Shown in pieces: positions 1 through 7,258 of a stretch of 23,803 nucleotides of DNA (the first letter of the stretch is position 1; each line of letters starts with the position of its first letter). Source of the DNA: RGIG3077 sp964490175 (GTDB lineage Bacteria > Bacillota > Clostridia > Oscillospirales > Ruminococcaceae). The position numbers were made by a program, and so were the translations under genes. The DNA is taken from assembly GCA_964490175.1 (NCBI GenBank), contig CAZBAI010000024.1, positions 1-23,803 on the forward strand, given 5' to 3'. The notes beneath the pieces were generated by a model. The model did not search any database, was not told the origin of the DNA, and saw only the letters and a list, made by a program, of their open reading frames with translations.

Positions 1-53
1 TGCTGATTAGGCTTTTCTTTATGATATAGGGAATACGGCAGCTTGCAGAAAAA

Positions 54-81
54 TTTACAAAAATGTCTTGATTTTTGTAAA
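54..81. repeat. Perfect inverted repeat at the tRNA-Leu promoter
   Basis: Two 11-base arms, TTTACAAAAAT (54-64) and ATTTTTGTAAA (71-81), are perfectly complementary around a 6-base loop. The right arm covers most of the -35 box (68-73) of the tRNA promoter. On the plus strand the hairpin is not followed by a T-run. On the minus strand it is followed by a run of Ts, so it could also work as an AT-rich terminator for transcription leaving the znu operon. Either role, operator or minus-strand terminator, is inferred. Confidence 0.55.
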
Positions 82-96
82 GCGGTATGTTATAAT
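68..96 (+). promoter_or_regulatory. Sigma-A-type promoter of tRNA-Leu, extended -10
   Basis: TTGATT (68-73), a 17-base spacer, then TATAAT (91-96), with TG at 88-89 one base before the -10 box giving an extended -10. Transcription should start near 103, about 26 bases before the tRNA 5' end. The -35 box overlaps the right arm of the inverted repeat at 54-81. Confidence 0.8.
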
Positions 97-128
97 TTTA
101 GTCGTTGTTTAAATCAATATTTGTTTGT

Positions 129-215
129 GCGGATATGGCGGAACAGGCAGACGCGCTGGCTTCAGGTGCCAGTCGGGGCAACTCGGTGCAGGTTCAACTC
201 CTGTTATCCGCACCA
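129..215 (+). tRNA. tRNA-Leu, anticodon CAG
   Basis: The sequence folds as a class II tRNA. The acceptor arms are GCGGATA at 129-135 and TATCCGC at 205-211, perfectly paired, followed by discriminator A212 and an encoded CCA at 213-215. The anticodon arm is CTGGC, loop TTCAGGT, then GCCAG, giving anticodon CAG, which reads CUG leucine codons. A long variable arm follows, as expected for tRNA-Leu. The T-arm carries GGTTCAACTCC. It has its own promoter at 68-96 and a strong terminator at 247-284, so it appears to be a single-gene transcript. Confidence 0.96.
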
Positions 216-246
216 TCTCTGTTGTACAAAATAGATGACAGGCTGA

Positions 247-284
247 AGGCAGATTTGAGAAGACTAATCTCAAATCTGCCTTTT
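247..284 (+). terminator. Rho-independent terminator of tRNA-Leu
   Basis: A perfect 14-bp stem (AGGCAGATTTGAGA at 247-260 against 268-281) with a 7-base loop is followed by a short T-run at 281-284. Read on the minus strand the same stem is followed by TCAGCC, which is not U-rich, so it is oriented for the tRNA rather than for the converging znuB end. Confidence 0.85.
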
Positions 285-328
285 GATATATTAAAGAGGT
301 ATCTTTAGCAAGAATTAAGCTTTGAAAA

Positions 329-1183
329 TCATGCGGATTTTCGCAAAAAAACCGAGCCGATTACGGAAAAAATAAAAAACACGGCAATATCTATCGCAAC
401 AATTGTCGAACCTATCGGCGTTCCTGCAATGAGCGAGGTTAAAATGCCGATAAGCGAACAGGAAGCGGAAACCAGACAGGAACAAACGGTGACTGCCTTA
501 AAGCTTTTGCACACACGCATTGCCGAAAGCGAGGGGAAAACTATCAGCGCCGAAACGAGAAGCGAACCGACAAGATTCATGGCTAAAACGATGATAACGG
601 CAATAACGGTTGCAAGTAGCAAATTGTATGCGCCGACGTTGATTCCCGTGGCTTTTGAAAAATTTTCATCAAATGTAATGCAAAATATTTTGTTGTAGAA
701 CAAGGCGAATATCACGAATATTGCGCCGCATAAGCCGATACACAAAACAACTTCACTGCGTGAAAGAGTAAGTATTGACGTTGAGCCGAAAAGCGTCGAG
801 CAGACATCGCCGGAAACGTTTGCCGAGGTTGAAAACGCATTCATCAGCAGATATCCGATTGCCATTGAACCGACAGAAAGCATTGCGATTGCCGAATCGC
901 CTTTGATTTTTGTGCGCTGACCGCCGCAAAGGAGCAAAATTGCGCTGATTATCGTAACAGGCATTATTATCAGCATTTCGTCTGTAAGACCGATTACAGC
1001 CGCTATTGCCATTGCGCCGAAAGCCACGTGCGAAAGTCCGTCACCGATAAACGAAAAGCGCTTCAGCACAAGCGTTACACCGAGGAGCGATGAGCAAAGC
1101 GAAACCAACACGCCGACAATCAGAGCATAGCGGACAAACGGATATTCCATATAATACAAGATTTTTTCAAATGCCTGCGTCAT
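329..1183 (-). CDS. znuB: Zinc ABC transporter permease (ZnuB family)
   Basis: This is the membrane permease of a metal-ion ABC-3 family importer, 284 aa, the usual length. The protein is almost all hydrophobic helices, about eight to nine. It carries the family pattern near residues 30-60 (SLLGVTLVLKRFSFIGDGLSH, where the permease meets the ATPase) and GTPIGSTIVAIDI near the C-terminus. Its ATG overlaps the stop of the ATPase gene by four bases (ATGA, 1180-1183), so translation is probably coupled; GGGAGG lies about 11 bases upstream inside the ATPase gene. It is the last gene of the fur-znuA-znuC-znuB operon. Zinc rather than manganese is inferred from the His/Asp-rich loop of the binding protein and the adjacent Fur-family gene. 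No clear minus-strand terminator follows directly. Confidence 0.88.
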   Translation of the reverse strand: MTQAFEKILYYMEYPFVRYALIVGVLVSLCSSLLGVTLVLKRFSFIGDGLSHVAFGAMAIAAVIGLTDEMLIIMPVTIISAILLLCGGQRTKIKGDSAIAMLSVGSMAIGYLLMNAFSTSANVSGDVCSTLFGSTSILTLSRSEVVLCIGLCGAIFVIFALFYNKIFCITFDENFSKATGINVGAYNLLLATVIAVIIVLAMNLVGSLLVSALIVFPSLSAMRVCKSFKAVTVCSCLVSASCSLIGILTSLIAGTPIGSTIVAIDIAVFFIFSVIGSVFLRKSA

Positions 1184-1890
1184 TGCTTTGTCGCCTCCCT
1201 TAAAATATTAAAGCGTTCGGCAAAATCACTTTTCGCATAAGCCTGTGATGTGCCGAAAAATATTCTGTCGCCGATATGAAGAATGTGAGTTGCGTATTTG
1301 ATTGCCGCAGGTATATCGTGCGAAATCATCACGATTGTTATGTTATCCTGCCGATTTAAATCGTTGATAAGTTTGTACATTTCTTCGGTGACAAGCGGGT
1401 CAAGTCCGGAAACAGGTTCATCAAGCAACAGCAGCTTTTTTGTTGCGCAAAGGGCACGTGCAAGCAAAACACGCTGCTGCTGACCGCCGGAAAGCTCACG
1501 GTAACAGCGCTTTTTCAACGAAAGAATATTCATTTTCTCCATATTCGCCCTTGCAAGCGCTTTTTGCTCTCTTGTATAAAACGGCAAAAAGCGGTCACTT
1601 CGGCAACCGGAAAGAACAATTTCTTCGACCGATGCGGGAAAATCTTTCTGCACTGTTGTTTGCTGAGGAAGATAGCCTATTTCGCCTAAATTCAGCCCGT
1701 CGCCTGTGAGTATTTCGCCCGACATCTGCCTGTGCAGACCGAGCAAAGCTTTTACAAGCGTGGTTTTGCCCGAGCCGTTTTCGCCGACAATGCATAAATA
1801 ATCGCCTTTGTTTACATCAAAGCTCAAACCGCTGATAATTTCCTTTGATTCATACCCGAGGGTGAGATTTTTGCAGATAAGCTGCGCCAT
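1180..1890 (-). CDS. znuC: Zinc ABC transporter ATP-binding protein (ZnuC family)
   Basis: This is the cytoplasmic ATPase that powers the zinc importer, 236 aa. All nucleotide-binding motifs are visible: Walker A GENGSGKT (36-43), Q-loop LPQQTT (74-79), signature LSGGQQQR (133-140), Walker B LLLLDEP (153-159) and the switch histidine in MISHD (His191). The C-terminal HILHIGDRIFFGT is typical of metal-importer ATPases. AAGGAG sits about 9 bases before the ATG. The gene starts 13 bases after znuA and overlaps znuB by four bases. A manganese importer ATPase would look much the same; the operon context favours zinc. Confidence 0.9.
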   Translation of the reverse strand: MAQLICKNLTLGYESKEIISGLSFDVNKGDYLCIVGENGSGKTTLVKALLGLHRQMSGEILTGDGLNLGEIGYLPQQTTVQKDFPASVEEIVLSGCRSDRFLPFYTREQKALARANMEKMNILSLKKRCYRELSGGQQQRVLLARALCATKKLLLLDEPVSGLDPLVTEEMYKLINDLNRQDNITIVMISHDIPAAIKYATHILHIGDRIFFGTSQAYAKSDFAERFNILREATKQ

Positions 1891-1903
1891 TTGCTTTTTC
1901 TCC

Positions 1904-2881
1904 TTAACTTAGTGCCGCTTGCAGTACGGAAAGGTTGTTTTCCATAGACAATAGGTAATCGGCGCCGCTATTGATATCGTTTTTGGTTACCGATTGCATT
2001 GAATCAAGCTGATAAATTTGAGCGTTTTGTGATTTTGAAGCTTTAATCACCGCATTTGCAACATCGTTTTTGCTGCCTTTAAGCGTTATAACAGCGTCGA
2101 TATCATATAAATCAAGCTTTTCTGCCAAAAACGTTATGGTATCAAAGCTTGCTTCGCTTTCGGAAGTGCAACCCGCAAATGCCGCATAATACTCAAACGA
2201 ATAATCCTCATGCATATACAAAAACGGAAAGCGATCCGCAAAAATCAAGGGCTTTCCCGATGATGTTTCAAAAAGTCGGGTATATTCTTCGTCAAGAGCG
2301 TTAATGCGCCCGATATAGTCGTTTAAATTTTGTGTAAGTGTGTCTTTGCTGTCGGGGCAAAGCGAAATTATGCTTTCTGCGATTTTTTCGCACAAAAGCT
2401 TTGCATTTTTCAGCGACAGCCAAACGTGTTCATCATAAATATGCGTGCAGTCATCATCGCAATCATCATGTGAATGAGCAGCGCCGGCTTCGGCGTGTTG
2501 AGCCTTGTCGCCAAGACATTCGAGCAAATTCAACTTTATCATATCTTTATTTAGCGCCTGAGAAAGCGCATCTTCGACCCAACGGTCGGACTCTCCGCCG
2601 ATATAGATAAAAATATCACATTCGGAAATAGTGATGATATCATCGGCTGTCGGTTCAAAGCTGTGCAAATCAGTGCCGTTGTCGGCAAGCAGGCTAAGGC
2701 TTATGTCTGGCGAATCCCCTATGATGTTAAGCGCCCAGTCATATTGCGGAAAATTCGTCGCAACGATTGATATTTTGCCGTCGCTCGAATCTTTGCTTTT
2801 ATTGCCGCACGAGGCAAAAACCGACAGCGGCAAAATCAAAGCGCAAAAAGCGCAAATTATTTTATTTACCATATGTTTCAT
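1904..2881 (-). CDS. znuA: Zinc ABC transporter substrate-binding lipoprotein (ZnuA family)
   Basis: This is the extracytoplasmic metal-binding subunit, cluster A-I/TroA family, 325 aa from the chosen start. The ATG at 2881 overlaps the fur stop (ATGA) and has AGAGG 9 bases upstream; a start 18 bases earlier would lie inside fur without a better site. A signal peptide ends in VFASC, with Cys25 as the probable lipidated residue. Metal-ligand regions are visible: His73 in LHSFEPT and His152 in DEHVW. A His/Asp/Cys-rich loop at about 129-147 (HAEAGAAHSHDDCDDDC) is the feature that marks zinc-type members of the family. It is followed at 13 bases by znuC. Expression should rise when zinc is scarce and the Fur-family repressor leaves the operator at 3301-3323. 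Confidence 0.9.
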   Translation of the reverse strand: MKHMVNKIICAFCALILPLSVFASCGNKSKDSSDGKISIVATNFPQYDWALNIIGDSPDISLSLLADNGTDLHSFEPTADDIITISECDIFIYIGGESDRWVEDALSQALNKDMIKLNLLECLGDKAQHAEAGAAHSHDDCDDDCTHIYDEHVWLSLKNAKLLCEKIAESIISLCPDSKDTLTQNLNDYIGRINALDEEYTRLFETSSGKPLIFADRFPFLYMHEDYSFEYYAAFAGCTSESEASFDTITFLAEKLDLYDIDAVITLKGSKNDVANAVIKASKSQNAQIYQLDSMQSVTKNDINSGADYLLSMENNLSVLQAALS

Positions 2882-3270
2882 TTTCTGCAACCTCTGCATA
2901 TTCCGTAAATTATTGTATCCGATTTGTCAATGTCAAACATTTCGCTCTCGGCAATGCTGCTTGTCACAAGCTTTGCGGCGCTCATGCTCATGTGATAGGT
3001 GCGACCGCACTCTTTACAGCTCAGGTGCAGGCACTCTCTGCATTCTCTTGCGGCTGTATATTGATAATAAACCTCACGGCTTCCGCTTTTGCTTATTCTG
3101 TGTACCTGACCGTTTTTTTCCAACTCGGCAAGATTGCGGTAAACAGCGCTGACGCTTATGCTTTCGTGAGCAAGAGCGGAAGCGATGTCTTTTGCGGACA
3201 AAAGCTCATCACGGTGCGCATAGAGATATTCAAGCAGTATTTTTCTTTGATTTGTAGTATATTTTGCCAT
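2878..3270 (-). CDS. Fur-family zinc-responsive repressor (Zur-like)
   Basis: This is a DNA-binding metalloregulator of 130 aa, slightly short for the Fur family but complete. The N-terminal winged helix includes SVSAVYRNLAELEKNG at about residues 39-54, the usual recognition helix. The C-terminal half has two CxxC pairs, Cys85/Cys88 (HLSCKECG) and Cys125/Cys128 at the very end, the structural zinc site. An extra CxxC (Cys77/Cys80) is also present. The gene leads the operon and its stop overlaps the znuA start by four bases. A perfect palindrome at 3301-3323 just downstream of the -10 box suggests autoregulation. The zinc-uptake context points to Zur; PerR or Fur cannot be excluded from sequence alone. 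A SD-like AAGAAGG lies about 8 bases before the ATG. Confidence 0.88.
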   Translation of the reverse strand: MAKYTTNQRKILLEYLYAHRDELLSAKDIASALAHESISVSAVYRNLAELEKNGQVHRISKSGSREVYYQYTAARECRECLHLSCKECGRTYHMSMSAAKLVTSSIAESEMFDIDKSDTIIYGICRGCRK

Positions 3271-3300
3271 ATTGTGCGCCTTCTTGGTTTTGTATTTGCA

Positions 3301-3323
3301 AATTTGCGAATCATTCGCAAATT
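3301..3323. promoter_or_regulatory. Fur/Zur-type operator palindrome
   Basis: The arms AATTTGCGAAT (3301-3311) and ATTCGCAAATT (3313-3323) are perfectly complementary around one central base. The site starts next to the fur -10 box and covers the predicted transcription start. A bound repressor would block the whole fur-znuACB operon. Fur-family operators in Gram-positives are commonly 7-1-7 palindromes with a single central base; that this is the site of the adjacent regulator is inferred from position. Confidence 0.75.
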
Positions 3324-3352
3324 ATTATAGCATATGTTCTCCGATAAGTCAA
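3324..3352 (-). promoter_or_regulatory. Promoter of the fur-znuACB operon
   Basis: Read on the minus strand: TTGACT (3352-3347), a 17-base spacer, then TATAAT (3329-3324). Transcription should begin around 3317, inside the palindrome at 3301-3323. Confidence 0.85.
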
Positions 3353-3357
3353 TAGGC

Positions 3358-3389
3358 AAAAAAGTCGCCCGAACTTATATGTTCGAGCG
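3358..3389 (-). terminator. Terminator of the MATE gene
   Basis: Read on the minus strand, a 9-bp stem (3389-3381 with 3374-3366, one G-U pair) with a 6-base loop is followed by AC and six Ts (3363-3358). It lies after the MATE stop at 3437 and directly before the -35 box of the fur promoter, separating the two minus-strand units. Confidence 0.8.
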
Positions 3390-3436
3390 AAAAGTGTGAG
3401 AGTGTGTTGAATATCTCTTTTGTATATTTTTGTATA

Positions 3437-4810
3437 TTAAAGCACGATTTTTCCGTGCTTTTTGGTGAAGAAGATATGCTTGTCACAGCAAAGCCTTTTG
3501 CGCAGTATTATCATAAATGCGCAAAAATTAAGCGCAAGTGCCGCAAACCATGCAACCGCTTCGGCGTAGGCGGTTGCTTTAAAGCCCGAGTGCGGAATAA
3601 ACGTCACTATGACGGAAATTCGCATAACCATTTCGACAATGCCCGAAATCATGGGAATCATCGGGCAGCCCATTCCCTGACAGCCGCTTCGGAAAATATA
3701 CAGAAAATCGACGCCGAACATGGCAAGACCGCATATAGGCAAAAACTGCACGGCAAGCTCGATTCTGTCATTGCCGTTGAGCATAAACGAGGCGAGAATT
3801 TCGGGGAAAAAGCACATTGCCGCAGTTGAAATCAAGTAAGAAACAAAGGCGAGCTTTAAGCAGGTGTGCAAGCCGTTGCGAATGCGTTCATAGTTTTGAG
3901 CGCCGCAGTTTTGGCTTGTAAAGGCAGACATTGCAAATCCGGCGGTGCAGGCAGGCTGCATAAAGAGGTTGACATATTTACTGCACGCCGAATACGCCGA
4001 GGTGTGCGCAACGCCCAGACCGTTTACAAAATACTGCACGACCATACATCCGACTGCGGTTATTGAATTCATCAGCGCCATGGGCAATCCGTTTTTGAAA
4101 AGCTCTGTATACAGCTCGGCGTCGGGCGCAAAATCTTGTCGGCTCAAGTGAATTATGTCGATTTTTCTGAGCCTGATATAGCAGATGACGGCGGAAACCA
4201 GCTGTGAAATTATTGTCGCAATAGCAGCACCGCCGATACCCATATTAAATGTATATATAGAAAGACAGTTGAGCACAATGTTGAGAATGCTTGAAACGAT
4301 TATTGCCGCAAGCGGCGTTTTGCTGTCGCCGAGCGCCCTTAAAATGCCGGAGCAGAGGTTGTAGAAAATGGTTGTTATAAGTCCGCCGAAAATTATATAT
4401 CCATAAGTTAAGCTGTCGTTCATAATCAGCGCATCTGTTTGCAACAGCGTTAAAACGGGCTTTAAAAAGCTTACGCTCAGCACTGTGAGAATTATGCCGA
4501 TAATTATCGAAAGAATAGCCGACGAAGCTATTACACGGCGCAGCTTGCGATAATTCTTGGCGCCGAAGCTTTGTGCGATTGACACCGAAAAGCCGTTTGC
4601 AAGCCCCATTGAAAATCCGATTACGAGAAATGTCAGCGACGACATATTGCCGACGGCGGCAAGAGCGTCATCGCCAAGACCTTTGCCGACAATTACGGTG
4701 TCGGAAACCGTGTATACCTGTTGCAGCATATTGGCAAAAAGCATCGGAAAGAAGAATCTCATAATTACGGAAGAAACCTTTCCCTGTGTGAGGTCATATG
4801 TTTGTGACAT
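3437..4810 (-). CDS. MATE-family multidrug efflux transporter
   Basis: This is an integral membrane antiporter that exports drugs or metabolites in exchange for Na+ or H+; 457 aa from the chosen start, normal for the family. The N-terminus carries the signature region LTQGKVSSVIMRFFFPMLFA followed by QQVYTVSDTVIVGKGLG. The internal repeat contains GLPMALMNSITAVGCMVVQ at the start of the second half. About 12 membrane helices are expected. I chose ATG 4810 because an AGGAG sequence lies about 12 bases upstream and the protein then begins MSQTYDLTQG, the usual MATE start; the frame is open further upstream without a better signal. It is divergent from an AraC-type regulator that probably controls it. 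The substrate cannot be read from sequence. Confidence 0.9.
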   Translation of the reverse strand: MSQTYDLTQGKVSSVIMRFFFPMLFANMLQQVYTVSDTVIVGKGLGDDALAAVGNMSSLTFLVIGFSMGLANGFSVSIAQSFGAKNYRKLRRVIASSAILSIIIGIILTVLSVSFLKPVLTLLQTDALIMNDSLTYGYIIFGGLITTIFYNLCSGILRALGDSKTPLAAIIVSSILNIVLNCLSIYTFNMGIGGAAIATIISQLVSAVICYIRLRKIDIIHLSRQDFAPDAELYTELFKNGLPMALMNSITAVGCMVVQYFVNGLGVAHTSAYSACSKYVNLFMQPACTAGFAMSAFTSQNCGAQNYERIRNGLHTCLKLAFVSYLISTAAMCFFPEILASFMLNGNDRIELAVQFLPICGLAMFGVDFLYIFRSGCQGMGCPMIPMISGIVEMVMRISVIVTFIPHSGFKATAYAEAVAWFAALALNFCAFMIILRKRLCCDKHIFFTKKHGKIVL

Positions 4811-4849
4811 ATTGCAATAAAGCTCCTTTCGTTGATTTTGTTTGGCACT

Positions 4850-4878
4850 ATAATAATGCAATTCACAATAAATTTATA
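4850..4878 (-). promoter_or_regulatory. Possible activator-dependent promoter of the MATE gene
   Basis: On the minus strand TATTAT (4855-4850) stands 17 bases from a poor -35 (TATAAA, 4878-4873). The -35 position overlaps the first direct repeat at 4873-4884. A weak -35 covered by an activator site is the usual arrangement for an AraC-activated promoter, but this assignment is inferred. Confidence 0.4.
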
Positions 4879-4904
4879 TCAAAACCATTGCTTTTATATC
4901 AAAA
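4873..4904 (+). repeat. Two 12-bp direct repeats, candidate AraC-type operator
   Basis: TTTATATCAAAA occurs at 4873-4884 and again at 4893-4904, exactly 20 bp apart, about two helical turns. AraC-family proteins typically bind such tandem half-sites on one DNA face. The second copy lies between the -35 and -10 boxes of the regulator gene; the first overlaps the candidate MATE -35. Confidence 0.6.
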
Positions 4905-4916
4905 ACAAGATACAAT
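4888..4916 (+). promoter_or_regulatory. Promoter of the AraC-family regulator
   Basis: TTGCTT (4888-4893), a 17-base spacer, then TACAAT (4911-4916), giving a leader of about 40 bases before the ATG at 4961. The second direct repeat fills most of the spacer, which suggests autorepression. Confidence 0.7.
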
Positions 4917-4960
4917 ATATGCGAATCGGAGCGCTTAAAATCCGCAAAGGGGTATTTGAT

Positions 4961-5722
4961 ATGAATACGAATCGGGATTTGAATTATCGGCTGTATATAC
5001 ACAAAACCTATGGGTTTACACGTTCGCCGTTTTACGAAGAATTTCGCCGTTATGATGCGGTAAGGCAGGGCGATATCGGGCAAATCGAAAAAGGCTTCGC
5101 AGGCAATTTGGAAGACTTTTTGAGCGGAACAGGCAGGCTTTCGGAAGACCCGGTGAAAAATCTCCGTTATCATTTCATTGTAGCCGTTGCTTTAATTTCA
5201 CGTGCTTGCGTGCGCGGCGGAATGGAACATGACACGGCGTATACGTTAAGCGATATTTACATTCAGCGTGCCGATAAGCTTGAAACGTGCGAAAAGCTTT
5301 TTGAGCTTTTAAACGAAATGTCGCTTGACTTTGCCGAGCGAATGAAAGAATTAAAGAAAACAGATGTGATTTCGCTTCACATAAGAAAGTGCATTGACTA
5401 TATATACGACCATTTGCACGAAAAGCTGACCGTTGCGCTGCTCTCAAACGAAATCGGGCTGAATCCGTCGTATCTTTCAAAGCTGTTTGCAAAGGAAACC
5501 GGCGTCAGCATAAAAAGCTTTATCACAAACGCAAAGCTTTCGACGGCGGAAAACCTCTTGAAATTTTCGGATTTTTCTTATCTGGATATTTCGCTTGCGC
5601 TCGGTTTTTCATCGCAAAGCGCTTTTATCAGCGTTTTTAAAAATCACAAGGGCATCACGCCCAAAGAATACAGGCAGTTGTATTACACATCGCAGGGCAG
5701 CAACGGCGACCTTGCCTTTTGA
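4961..5722 (+). CDS. AraC-family transcriptional regulator
   Basis: A 253-aa regulator. The C-terminal ~100 residues (about 140-240) form a double helix-turn-helix: the first in LTVALLSNEIGLNPSYLSKL, the second in YLDISLALGFSSQSAFISVF, ending in the family motif HKGITPKEYRQ. The N-terminal ~130 residues resemble the helical sensor region seen in some Firmicute AraC proteins (NLRYHFIVAVALISR followed by DTAYTLSDIYIQRADK); no cupin-type sugar pocket is recognisable. I chose ATG 4961 because AAAGGGG lies about 8 bases upstream; longer upstream starts lack such a site and run through the promoter. It is divergent from the MATE transporter and probably senses a compound the pump exports, an inference from context. 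Confidence 0.87.
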   Translation: MNTNRDLNYRLYIHKTYGFTRSPFYEEFRRYDAVRQGDIGQIEKGFAGNLEDFLSGTGRLSEDPVKNLRYHFIVAVALISRACVRGGMEHDTAYTLSDIYIQRADKLETCEKLFELLNEMSLDFAERMKELKKTDVISLHIRKCIDYIYDHLHEKLTVALLSNEIGLNPSYLSKLFAKETGVSIKSFITNAKLSTAENLLKFSDFSYLDISLALGFSSQSAFISVFKNHKGITPKEYRQLYYTSQGSNGDLAF

Positions 5723-5747
5723 TTTGACAGTTTGCCGCTTTGGGGTA

Positions 5748-5776
5748 TTGCTTTTTTGATTGTTATCTGATATAAT
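5748..5776 (+). promoter_or_regulatory. Promoter of metK
   Basis: TTGCTT (5748-5753), a 17-base spacer and TATAAT (5771-5776). This leaves a leader of only about 50 bases before the metK ATG, too short for a SAM-I (S-box) riboswitch. Confidence 0.75.
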
Positions 5777-5833
5777 GTACAAAGGTGCGAAAAAGCACTG
5801 TGTTTTTTAAAAATTATAAAAGGATTTGATAAA

Positions 5834-7027
5834 ATGGGAAGAACGTTTTTTACATCGGAATCGGTCACGGAAGGGCACCCCGATAAGCTTTGCGACCAAA
5901 TTTCCGACGCTGTGCTTGACGCATATCTTGAGCAGGACAAGCTTTCGAGGGTTGCGTGCGAAACAATATGCACAACGGGAATGGTTTTGTGCATGGGTGA
6001 AATCACCTCAAACGCACAGGTCGATATTGCGAGAATTGCCCGTGAGGTGATTGTCGGCGCAGGATATTCAAGCGAAAGGCTCGGTTTTGACGGGCACACC
6101 TGTGCGGTTTTGCAAAGCCTTGACGAGCAATCGGGCGATATTTCAATGGGCGTGAGCGAGGCGCTTGAATCGAAAAACGGCGATGAGGACGAGCGTGCGG
6201 CAATCGGCGCAGGCGATCAGGGAATGATGTTCGGCTATGCCTGTGACGAAACCGAAGAGCTGATGCCGCTTACGGCTTCGCTTGCGCACAAGCTTGCAAA
6301 AAGGCTTGCGCAGGTCAGAAAGGACGGTATCTTGCCATATTTGCGTCCTGACGGAAAAACACAGGTAACAGCCGAGTTTGAAAACGGCGAGCCGGTAAGA
6401 ATAGACACGATAGTTGTTTCGACTCAGCACGAACCCGAAATCGAGCTTGAGCAGATAAGGGAAGATATTATAGAGCACGTCATTAAGCCTATTGTTCCGG
6501 CAGAGCTTTTTGACGAGGGTACTACAATATTCGTTAATCCCACGGGGCGCTTTGTAATCGGCGGGCCTCAAGGTGACAGCGGACTTACCGGAAGAAAGAT
6601 AATCGTTGACACCTATGGCGGATATGCACGCCACGGCGGCGGTGCGTTTTCGGGCAAAGACCCGACCAAGGTTGACAGAAGCGCAGCGTATGCCGCAAGA
6701 TATGCCGCAAAAAATGTTGTGGCATCGGGCTTTGCAAAAAAATGCGAAATACAGCTTGCATATGCCATCGGCGTGGCACAGCCGGTTTCCGTTCACGTAA
6801 ATACTTTCGGTACGGGCAAGGTCAGTGATGATATTCTTGAAGAAGCCGTTAAAAAGGTTTTCGATTTCAGACCCGCTTCGATTATTCAAGATTTGAAACT
6901 GCGTGAGGTAAAATACAGACCGCTTGCCGCTTACGGACATATGGGCAGAGATGATCTCGACATTCCGTGGGAAAAAACCGATAAGGGCACAGCGCTGAAA
7001 GAAGCCGTTAATTCGGTAATAGGATAA
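5834..7027 (+). CDS. metK: S-adenosylmethionine synthase
   Basis: It makes S-adenosylmethionine from methionine and ATP in the cytoplasm; the product is the main methyl donor. At 397 aa it has the usual family length. Diagnostic motifs are present: TEGHPDKLCDQISDAVLDA near the N-terminus (ATP and metal binding), GAGDQGMMFGYA at about 125-136 (the family signature), GPQGDSGLTGRKIIVDTYGG, and GGGAFSGKDPTKVDRSAAY at about 268-286 (the glycine-rich phosphate loop). AAAGGA lies about 9 bases before the ATG. It has its own promoter and terminator, so it is probably monocistronic. Confidence 0.97.
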   Translation: MGRTFFTSESVTEGHPDKLCDQISDAVLDAYLEQDKLSRVACETICTTGMVLCMGEITSNAQVDIARIAREVIVGAGYSSERLGFDGHTCAVLQSLDEQSGDISMGVSEALESKNGDEDERAAIGAGDQGMMFGYACDETEELMPLTASLAHKLAKRLAQVRKDGILPYLRPDGKTQVTAEFENGEPVRIDTIVVSTQHEPEIELEQIREDIIEHVIKPIVPAELFDEGTTIFVNPTGRFVIGGPQGDSGLTGRKIIVDTYGGYARHGGGAFSGKDPTKVDRSAAYAARYAAKNVVASGFAKKCEIQLAYAIGVAQPVSVHVNTFGTGKVSDDILEEAVKKVFDFRPASIIQDLKLREVKYRPLAAYGHMGRDDLDIPWEKTDKGTALKEAVNSVIG

Positions 7028-7032
7028 TAATC

Positions 7033-7080
7033 AAAGCTCTTTGAATCGGATTTGCACAATCCGCTTCAAGGGGCTTTTTA
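7033..7080 (+). terminator. Terminator of metK
   Basis: An imperfect stem of about 18 positions (7035-7052 against 7058-7075, with G-U pairs and one mismatch) has a 5-base loop and is followed by TTTTT. Confidence 0.8.
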
Positions 7081-7132
7081 AAATCGAAGCAAAGCGTGAT
7101 AAGCTTGCTCAAATCACGTTGCGGCATGGTTG

Positions 7133-7162
7133 TGCGGCTGTAAATTCAATTGCCGCATTTTT
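7133..7162 (+). terminator. Possible second terminator before the ABC operon
   Basis: TGCGGC (7133-7138) and GCCGCA (7152-7157) pair around a 13-base loop and are followed by TTTTT (7158-7162). The stem is short but GC-rich. It may back up the metK terminator just before the next promoter. Confidence 0.45.
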
Positions 7163-7173
7163 GGCATATTGTG

Positions 7174-7202
7174 TTGAAATCACACGAAATTTATGATATA
7201 CT
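7174..7202 (+). promoter_or_regulatory. Promoter of the ABC exporter operon
   Basis: TTGAAA (7174-7179), a 17-base spacer, then TATACT (7197-7202). The first gene begins at 7259. Confidence 0.75.
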
Positions 7203-7258
7203 GTATTGAGTGTCGGCATTTTGATACAATACAAAAAGAAAAAAGAGGGCGAGCGCAA

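Noticed and set aside
105..308. Short open frames across the tRNA gene
   Set aside because: They run through the cloverleaf and terminator and have no ribosome binding site.
5777..5833. SAM riboswitch upstream of metK
   Set aside because: Only about 50 bases of leader are available and no S-box-type helices or terminator are visible.
6143..6940. 265-codon open frame on the minus strand inside metK
   Set aside because: It lies wholly within a clearly functional gene on the other strand, has no ribosome binding site or recognisable domain, and reflects codon bias of metK.
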